From: Solirubrobacterales bacterium
GTDB taxonomy: Bacteria > Actinomycetota > Thermoleophilia > Solirubrobacterales > Solirubrobacteraceae
Direction of reading: 5' to 3'
DNA: 9,526 bases
Assembly: GCA_027314825.1 (NCBI GenBank)
Contig: DAHVAB010000069.1
Span: 1 to 9,526 of the forward strand
Position numbers and translations under genes: made by a program. How positions within the stretch are numbered: the stretch's first letter is position 1; each line of letters begins with the position of its first letter. The notes under the pieces were generated by a model, which worked only from the letters and a program-made list of their open reading frames with translations, was not told the origin of the DNA and searched no databases. Below, piece by piece: positions 4,478-9,526 of this stretch.

Positions 4478-6761
4478 GGCCGCCCTGCCGGGCCTCGCCG
4501 ACGCGCTCGCGCTCGGGCTGCGCGAGTCCGAGTACAGGCTCATCTGCGAACGGCTCGGCCGCGCCCCGAACACGGTCGAGCTGGCGATGCTCTCGCTGAT
4601 GTGGAGCGAGCACTGCGCCTACAAGCACTCCAAGCGGCTCCTGAAGACCCTGCCCACCGAAGGCGAGCATCTCGTGATGGGCCCCGGCGAGAACGCCGGC
4701 GCGGTCGACATCGGCGACGGGCTGATCTGCGCGTTCAAGGTCGAGTCGCACAACCATCCGAGCGCGGTCGAGCCCTTCCAGGGCGCGGCGACCGGGGTGG
4801 GGGGCATCCTCCGGGACATCTTCGCCGTCGGCGCGCGGCCGGTCGCGGTGCTCGACTCCCTGCGCTTCGGCGAGCCGGACGCGCCCCGCGCGCGCTACCT
4901 GCTCGACGGCGCCGTCTCCGGGATCGGCCACTACGGCAACTCGGTGGGAGTGCCGACCATCGGCGGCGAGGTCTACTTCGAGGGGCCATATGCCGACAGC
5001 TGCCTGGTCAACGCGATGGCGCTCGGGATCGCTCCGCGCAGCCGCCTGATGTCGAGCGCCGCCGCCGGCCCCGGCAACCTGCTCGTCCTGTTCGGCGCCA
5101 CCACCGGCCGCGACGGGATCGGCGGCGCCTCCGTGCTCGCCTCCGCAGAGCTGGACCTCGGCGGCGAGGGCAAGCGTCCGAGCGTCCAGGTCGGCGACCC
5201 GTTCGAGGGCAAGAAGCTGATGGAGTGCTCGCTGCAGCTGCTCGACGAGCGCCTCGTGCTCTCCCTGCAGGATCTCGGCGCCGCCGGGCTCACCTCCTCC
5301 GCCTCGGAGATGGCCTCCAAGGGGGGCGTCGGCCTGGAGATCGACCTCGTCCGGGTGCCGCTGCGCGAGGCCGACATGGAGCCGTTCGAGATCATGGTCT
5401 CCGAGTCCCAGGAGCGGATGCTGTGCGTGGTCGCGCCCGAGCGGCTCCCCGCCGTGCTCGCCGTCTGCGAGAGCTGGGAGATCGAGGGCGCCGCGATCGG
5501 CGTGGTCACCGACTCCGGCCACGTCAGGGTGCTGCGCGGCGCCACGCTGCGCGAAGGCACGCTGGAGGGCGGCAGCCTGCTCGCCGATCTGCCGGTCGGC
5601 CTGCTCGTCGACGACGTGCCCACCTACGGGCTCGACCCGCAGCGCCCGCAGCGCCCGCTCTACCCCGATGCGCCCGCCACCCTGGCCGCCGACGCCTCCC
5701 CCGAGCAGATGCTGCTCGCGCTGCTGGCCAGCCCGAACATCGCCTCGCGCGAGCCACTGTTCGAGCAGTACGACTCGCTCGTGCAGTCGCGGACCGTGCG
5801 CCGGCCGGGCGCCGCCGACGCGGCCGTGCTCGCGATCGAGCCGCTGCGCGGCGGAGGCGCCACGGCGCCCCTGCCCGGCCTGGCCGTCTCGATCGACTGC
5901 AACGGCCGCCGGGTCGCCGCCGACCCGTACAGGGGCACGATCGAGGCGGTCCTGGAGTGCGCGGCGAACCTCGCCTGCGTCGGCGCGGAGCCGCTCGGGC
6001 TGACCAACAACCTGAACTTCGGAAATCCGGAGAAGCCGCAGATCGCATGGCAGCTCGAGGAGGCGGTGCGCGGCCTCGGCGACGCCTGCCGGGCGCTGTC
6101 GGTGCCGGTCGTCGGCGGCAACGTCTCCCTCTATAACGAGGGGCCGGCCGGCCCGATCTACCCGACGCCCGTGATCGGCATGGTCGGCCGCCTGCCCGAC
6201 GTGGCGCGCGCCGGGCGGCTCGGCTTCGCTGCGTCCGGCGACACGGTCGCCCTGGTCGGGCCGTTCAGCCCGTCGCCGGTGGCCAGCGAGCTGGCGAAGC
6301 TGCAGGGGCGCCCGCTGCCGTTGCCCCACCTGCCGCCGCACCCGCGGCCGCTGCCCCACCTCGACTTCCCCGACGCCATGGCCGCGATCCGCGCCGTCCG
6401 GGAGGCGGTCCGCTCCGGGGAGATATCGAGCGCGCACGACATCGCCGAGGGCGGGCTGGCCGTCGCCCTGGCGGAGTGCTGTCTGGCCGGCGGCGTAGGC
6501 GCCACGGTCGCGATCCCCGCCGAGATCGCCGAGGATCCGCTCGCCCGCCTCTTCGGCGAGGCGCCCGGCGGCTTCCTGCTGAGCGGCCCGGCCGACGCGC
6601 TGCAGCGGCTGGCCGAGCACACGCCTCTTCGCACGATCGGCACGGTGGGCGGCGCGACGCTTGCGATTGAGGCCGGCGGAGCCGGCAGCGGCGCACGCAT
6701 CGAGCTTGCCCTGTCCGAGCTGGCGGGCGCACACGGCATGCTGGCGGGGCTGCTCGGATGA
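4470..6761 (+). CDS. purL: FGAM synthase large subunit PurL (small-type)
   Basis: ATP-dependent amidation of FGAR to FGAM, working with PurS and PurQ encoded just upstream. The product has 763 residues, the size of the small PurL form that lacks its own glutaminase domain. Visible motifs are WSEHCAYKHSK (45-55), FKVESHNHPSAVEPFQGAATG (nucleotide and FGAR binding, from residue 89), GHYGNSVGVPTIGGE (153-167), SLQDLGAAGLTSSASE and SESQERML in the first AIRS-like half, then TNNLNFGNPEKP, VVGGNVSLYNE and SAHDIAEGGLAVALAE in the second. A Pro/Leu/His loop with two PLPHL copies (615-631) is longer than usual there. The ATG at 4470 overlaps the end of purQ by 8 bp. The stop overlaps an ATG at 6758 that is in frame with purF. 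Function is secure. Confidence 0.96.
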   Translation: MAEAALPGLADALALGLRESEYRLICERLGRAPNTVELAMLSLMWSEHCAYKHSKRLLKTLPTEGEHLVMGPGENAGAVDIGDGLICAFKVESHNHPSAVEPFQGAATGVGGILRDIFAVGARPVAVLDSLRFGEPDAPRARYLLDGAVSGIGHYGNSVGVPTIGGEVYFEGPYADSCLVNAMALGIAPRSRLMSSAAAGPGNLLVLFGATTGRDGIGGASVLASAELDLGGEGKRPSVQVGDPFEGKKLMECSLQLLDERLVLSLQDLGAAGLTSSASEMASKGGVGLEIDLVRVPLREADMEPFEIMVSESQERMLCVVAPERLPAVLAVCESWEIEGAAIGVVTDSGHVRVLRGATLREGTLEGGSLLADLPVGLLVDDVPTYGLDPQRPQRPLYPDAPATLAADASPEQMLLALLASPNIASREPLFEQYDSLVQSRTVRRPGAADAAVLAIEPLRGGGATAPLPGLAVSIDCNGRRVAADPYRGTIEAVLECAANLACVGAEPLGLTNNLNFGNPEKPQIAWQLEEAVRGLGDACRALSVPVVGGNVSLYNEGPAGPIYPTPVIGMVGRLPDVARAGRLGFAASGDTVALVGPFSPSPVASELAKLQGRPLPLPHLPPHPRPLPHLDFPDAMAAIRAVREAVRSGEISSAHDIAEGGLAVALAECCLAGGVGATVAIPAEIAEDPLARLFGEAPGGFLLSGPADALQRLAEHTPLRTIGTVGGATLAIEAGGAGSGARIELALSELAGAHGMLAGLLG

Positions 6762-6816
6762 TCGGCGGCTGTGGCGGTGACGGCGGCGCGGCGGCACCTG
6801 CCGGGAGCGCCGCTGC

Positions 6817-6822
6817 TAGCGT
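6817..6822 (+). promoter_or_regulatory. Possible -10 element before purF
   Basis: TAGCGT lies 10 bases before the ATG at 6833, between the purL stop and that start. Initiation about 7 bases downstream would give an almost leaderless purF transcript. It lacks the preceding GGG seen at the other putative sites and has no clear -35. It mainly matters as support for choosing the 6833 start. Confidence 0.3.
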
Positions 6823-6832
6823 GATGCGGGCA

Positions 6833-8332
6833 ATGCCTGAGCAATGGGCAGCGCTCGGCCGCGACGGACCGCGCGATGAGTGTGGCGTGTTCGGCGTGTA
6901 CGCACCCGGGCACGACGTCTCACGGCTGGCCTACTTCGCCCTGTACGCGCTTCAGCACCGCGGCCAGGAGTCGGCCGGCATCGCCGCGGCCGACCGGGGC
7001 GGGCACATCATCACCCGCCGCGAGCTCGGCCTGGTCAGCCAGGTGTTCACCGAGAACGACCTGCGCACCCTCTCCGGCGATCTCGCGATCGCGCACGTGC
7101 GCTACTCGACGACCGGCTCGAACGCCTGGGAGAACTCTCAGCCGGTGCAGCGCTCGGAGGGCGTCGGCGGCTCCACCAGGGAGATCGCGCTCGCCCACAA
7201 CGGCAACCTGACCAACGCGCTGGAGCTGCACCGGGAGCTGGTGGAGCAGGGCGTCACGTTCAACTCGACCTCCGACTCGGAGATCGTCGCCGCCCTGCTG
7301 GCCTCCCAGCGGGCCTCCGAGCCCGAGGACGCGATCGCGGAGGTGCTGCCGCGGCTGCGGGGAGCCTTCTCGATCGTGGCGATGACCCGCGATCGGGTGC
7401 TCGCCTTCCGCGACCCGCACGGCGTGCGGCCGCTCTCGATCGGCGTGCTCGACGCCCGCGACGGCGAGGACGGCGCCGCCGGGGCGCCGCGCTACTGCGT
7501 GGCCAGCGAGTCGTGCGCCTTCGACATCATCGGCGCCCGGCACCTGCGTGAGGTGGAGCCGGGGGAGATCGTCACCCTCGGCGAGGACGGCTTGCGCAGC
7601 CGCATGGTCGTGAGCGGCTCCCGCCGCGCCTTCTGCGTCTTCGAGCACATCTACTTCGCCCGCCCCGACTCCCGGATGGCGGGACAGGCCCTCCAGGTCT
7701 CCCGCGCGCGGATGGGCGAGATCCTGTGGCATGAGGCGCCGGTGGAGGCCGACCTGGTGATCGCGGTCCCCGACTCCGGCAACGCTGCCGCCCGCGGCCT
7801 GGCCCGCGCCGCCGGACTGCCCCAGGACGACGGGTTCGTGAAGAACCGCTATGTCGCCAGGACGTTCATCCAGCCTGGCCAGGAGCTGCGCAAGCACGGC
7901 CTGCGCCTGAAGTTCAATCCGCTGCCGGAGGTGATCGCCGGCAAGCGGCTGATCGTCGTCGACGATTCGATCGTTCGCGGCAACACGACCAGGCAGATCG
8001 TGCAGATGCTGCGGGATGCGGGCGCGGCCGAGATCCACATGCGGGTCTCCGCGCCGCCGATCAAGCATCCCTGCCACTACGGGATCGACATGTCCACCCG
8101 CGAGGAGATGATCGCGCACGGTCGCAGCACCGATCAGATCGCATCCGAGCTCGGCTGCGACTCGCTGCACTATCTCTCCCTGGAGGGCGTCTACGAGGCG
8201 ATCGGCGCCGGGGCGGGCGGTCGTGGGTCGCACTGCGTCGCCTTCTTCTCCGGCGTATATCCGCTCGGCGGGACCGAGGAGGCGAATGGGCAGTATGCGT
8301 TGGAGGGGGAGCTGCCGCTCGTGCAGGCCTGA
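6833..8332 (+). CDS. purF: Amidophosphoribosyltransferase
   Basis: First committed step: PRPP plus glutamine gives 5-phosphoribosylamine. With the ATG at 6833 the product is 499 residues: a 16-residue propeptide, then C17 in ECGVFGVY, the N-terminal nucleophile exposed after processing. QHRGQESAGI (41-50), AHNGNLTNA and SDSEIVAALL mark the Ntn glutaminase. VVDDSIVRGNTT (375-386) is the PRPP loop of the phosphoribosyltransferase domain. Cysteines C268 (CVFEHIYFARPDS), C414 (HPCHYGID) and C468 (SHCVAFF) correspond to three of the four Fe-S ligands of Bacillus PurF; the partner in the usual CxxC, position 465, is Gly. An ATG at 6758 (4-bp overlap with purL) would add 25 low-complexity residues; GTG 6821 and ATG 6824 are further options. 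I prefer 6833 from propeptide length and the nearby -10. AMP/GMP feedback control is usual for the family. Confidence 0.94.
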   Translation: MPEQWAALGRDGPRDECGVFGVYAPGHDVSRLAYFALYALQHRGQESAGIAAADRGGHIITRRELGLVSQVFTENDLRTLSGDLAIAHVRYSTTGSNAWENSQPVQRSEGVGGSTREIALAHNGNLTNALELHRELVEQGVTFNSTSDSEIVAALLASQRASEPEDAIAEVLPRLRGAFSIVAMTRDRVLAFRDPHGVRPLSIGVLDARDGEDGAAGAPRYCVASESCAFDIIGARHLREVEPGEIVTLGEDGLRSRMVVSGSRRAFCVFEHIYFARPDSRMAGQALQVSRARMGEILWHEAPVEADLVIAVPDSGNAAARGLARAAGLPQDDGFVKNRYVARTFIQPGQELRKHGLRLKFNPLPEVIAGKRLIVVDDSIVRGNTTRQIVQMLRDAGAAEIHMRVSAPPIKHPCHYGIDMSTREEMIAHGRSTDQIASELGCDSLHYLSLEGVYEAIGAGAGGRGSHCVAFFSGVYPLGGTEEANGQYALEGELPLVQA

Positions 8333-8360
8333 GCGGTCGGCTTGCGCGCGGCCAGGGCGC

Positions 8361-8388
8361 GCGGCGCGGGGTCTGTGAGCCGCGCCGC
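8361..8388 (+). terminator. Perfect 9-bp GC hairpin between purF and purN
   Basis: GCGGCGCGG (8361-8369) and CCGCGCCGC (8380-8388) are exact inverted repeats with a 10-base loop, inside the 76-bp purF-purN gap. No T-run follows, so it is not a textbook intrinsic terminator; high-GC actinobacteria often have U-poor hairpins of this kind. It could end or attenuate purF transcription just before the putative purN promoter, or stabilise the mRNA 3' end. Confidence 0.5.
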
Positions 8389-8394
8389 AGCGGG

Positions 8395-8400
8395 TAGTCT
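8395..8400 (+). promoter_or_regulatory. Probable -10 element of purN
   Basis: TAGTCT preceded by GGG ends 8 bases before the purN ATG at 8409, which has no Shine-Dalgarno. The spacing predicts a leaderless mRNA. The sequence 17 bases upstream (TCTGTG, in the hairpin loop) is a poor -35. The layout is almost identical to that before purH. Confidence 0.5.
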
Positions 8401-8408
8401 CCTCGCCG

Positions 8409-9038
8409 ATGGCGTGCCGGTCAGACCCGCTCCCGATCGCAGTGCTCGTCTCCGGCGCGGGCACGAACCTGCAGGCGCTGATCGACACGGTCCACGGCCG
8501 CGAGGCGCAGATCGTGGCGGTCGCCTCATCGAAGGCCGGCGTCCCGGCGCTCGGACGTGCCGAGGCGGCCGGCGTGCCGAGCGCGGTCTTCGCCCGCAGC
8601 GATCATCCCGACCGCGGCGCCCGCGACCGCGCCTTGGCCGCCTGGCTGGCCGACCGCGGCGCCCGCCTGATCGTGCTGGCCGGCTACATGGAGCTGCTCG
8701 GCGAGCAGGACTTCCTGGCGCGCTTCCCCGGCGCGGTCATCAACGTCCACCCCTCCCTCCTTCCCGCCTTCCCCGGCCTGCATGCGGTCGAGCAGGCGCT
8801 CGCCTACGGCGTGAAGGTCTTTGGGGTGACGGTGCATCTCGTGGACGCGGGCCTGGACAGCGGGCCGGTGATCGCTCAGCGCGCGATCGAGCTGCCGGGC
8901 GCGCGCGATCCGGAGGATGTGCTGGCGGCGCTTCACCCGATCGAGCACGAGCTGCTCGCGCAGACCGTGCGCCTCTTCGCGCGCGGCGCGCTGCGGCCCG
9001 ACCCGGAGAGCCCGCGCAGGATCCTGGTGGACGGGTAG
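8409..9038 (+). CDS. purN: GAR formyltransferase (10-formyl-THF dependent)
   Basis: Transfers a formyl group from 10-formyltetrahydrofolate to GAR, the product of PurD, giving FGAR for PurS/Q/L. It has 209 residues, normal for the family. VLVSGAGTNLQALID (12-26) is the phosphate-binding opening, VLAGYMELL (89-97) follows, and INVHPSLLPAFPG carries the catalytic N112 and H114. HLVDAGLDSGPVIAQ carries D150, matching D144 of the E. coli enzyme by alignment of this motif. The ATG at 8409 comes 8 bases after the putative -10, without a ribosome binding site; no better start is available before the conserved strand. It is 76 bp from purF, the largest gap in the plus-strand series, and that gap holds a hairpin. 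Its stop codon overlaps the putative purH -10. Confidence 0.95.
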   Translation: MACRSDPLPIAVLVSGAGTNLQALIDTVHGREAQIVAVASSKAGVPALGRAEAAGVPSAVFARSDHPDRGARDRALAAWLADRGARLIVLAGYMELLGEQDFLARFPGAVINVHPSLLPAFPGLHAVEQALAYGVKVFGVTVHLVDAGLDSGPVIAQRAIELPGARDPEDVLAALHPIEHELLAQTVRLFARGALRPDPESPRRILVDG

Positions 9039-9041
9039 GCT
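9036..9041 (+). promoter_or_regulatory. Probable -10 element of purH
   Basis: TAGGCT preceded by GGG begins on the purN stop codon and ends 8 bases before the purH ATG at 9050. No -35 is visible upstream. The spacing and sequence copy the purN arrangement and again predict a leaderless transcript. A GAAGG lies between this element and the ATG (9042-9046), too close for an ideal Shine-Dalgarno but not excluded as a weak one. Confidence 0.45.
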
Positions 9042-9049
9042 GAAGGCCG

Positions 9050-9526
9050 ATGGCATCGCAGAGGCAGAGCGCGAAGGCCGGTGTGCAGCCCGCCGCTCCC
9101 GGCGAGGTCCGGGTCCGCCGGGCGCTCATCTCCGTCTCCGAGAAGGCCGGCATCGTCGAGCTGGCCCGGGGCCTGGCCGAGCTGGGAGTGGAGATCGTCT
9201 CCACCGGGGGCACTGCGCGCGAGCTGAGCGCGGCCGGGGTTGCGGTGCGCCCGATCGAGGATTTCACCGGCTTCCCGGAGATGATGGACGGCCGCGTGAA
9301 GACATTGCACCCGCGCCTCTATGCCGGCCTGCTCGCCCGCCGCGACTCGGAGGCCCATCTGGCCGCCGCCGCCGAGCATGGGATCGAGCAGGTCGACCTG
9401 GTCTGCGTGAACCTCTACCCGTTCGAGCAGACGATCGCCCGCGAGGGGGTCGGCGACGCGGAGGCGATCGAGAACATCGACATCGGCGGGCCGACCATGG
9501 TCAGGGCCGCCGCCAAGAACCATGAC
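9050..9526 (+). CDS. purH: Bifunctional AICAR transformylase/IMP cyclohydrolase, N-terminal part only
   Basis: Carries out the last two steps to IMP: formylation of AICAR and ring closure. Only the first 159 codons are in the window, and the frame is open to the last base. They cover the N-terminal cyclohydrolase (MGS-like) domain: RRALISVSEKAGIVELARGL (23-42), IVSTGGTARELSAAGV (49-64), DFTGFPEMMDGRVKTLHPRL (71-90), VCVNLYPFEQTI and IENIDIGGPTMVRAAAKNH. The C-terminal transformylase domain, about 350 residues in the family, would lie beyond the edge. The ATG at 9050 gives about 20 leading residues before the first conserved strand, slightly more than usual and Ala/Gln/Lys-rich. No nearer in-frame ATG exists before the conserved part, though a GTG at 9083 does. 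It lies 11 bp after purN. Confidence 0.94.
   Translation, partial: MASQRQSAKAGVQPAAPGEVRVRRALISVSEKAGIVELARGLAELGVEIVSTGGTARELSAAGVAVRPIEDFTGFPEMMDGRVKTLHPRLYAGLLARRDSEAHLAAAAEHGIEQVDLVCVNLYPFEQTIAREGVGDAEAIENIDIGGPTMVRAAAKNHD

Noticed and set aside
4347..6797. A minus-strand open frame of over 800 codons opposite purL.
   Set aside because: Composition is His/Arg/Gly/Ala-rich, as expected for the antisense of high-GC codons, with no motifs, and PurL is certain on the plus strand.
6920..8488. A minus-strand open frame of over 500 codons opposite purF and the start of purN.
   Set aside because: Same reason: an antisense shadow that crosses two well-supported genes and has no motif or credible ribosome site.

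Overview
The window is a high-GC stretch carrying most of a de novo purine (IMP/AMP) biosynthesis locus. The base composition is strongly G/C with G or C in nearly every third codon position. PurS, PurQ and the small PurL are separate proteins, PurF is the type with an N-terminal propeptide, and several genes look leaderless. Together these point to a high-GC actinobacterium. A Thermoleophilia/Solirubrobacterales-type lineage is my guess, not something the sequence proves.

Layout: a minus-strand pair, a small GYD-domain protein (584-865) and purD (1-580, cut by the window edge), diverges from a plus-strand series. The series is purB (1109-2404), purC (2435-3370), purS (3367-3711), purQ (3716-4477), purL (4470-6761), purF (6833-8332), purN (8409-9038) and purH (9050 to the window end, partial). 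purC/purS overlap by 4 bp and purQ/purL by 8 bp. A 243-bp divergent intergenic region (866-1108) holds promoters for both directions and a 30-bp tandem repeat made of palindromes. There are no RNA genes, insertion sequences or CRISPR arrays.

Pathway: PurF makes phosphoribosylamine, PurD makes GAR, PurN formylates it, PurS/PurQ/PurL convert FGAR to FGAM, PurC makes SAICAR, PurB releases fumarate (also in the AMP branch), and PurH closes the ring to IMP. AIR synthetase (purM) and the AIR carboxylation step (purE/purK) are not in the window, although purM often lies beside purF or purN.

The enzymes are ordinary and no new system is evident. The unusual part is repeat-derived sequence spread through the locus: the palindromic 30-bp array with a compensatory base pair change, a four-copy 27-bp in-frame repeat forming a tail on PurS, an in-frame insertion of atypical codon use in PurQ, and smaller low-complexity insertions in PurC and PurL. 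Other points are a missing Fe-S ligand cysteine in PurF, a recurring GGG-plus-AT-rich -10 motif placed for leaderless transcription, and a perfect 9-bp hairpin between purF and purN.
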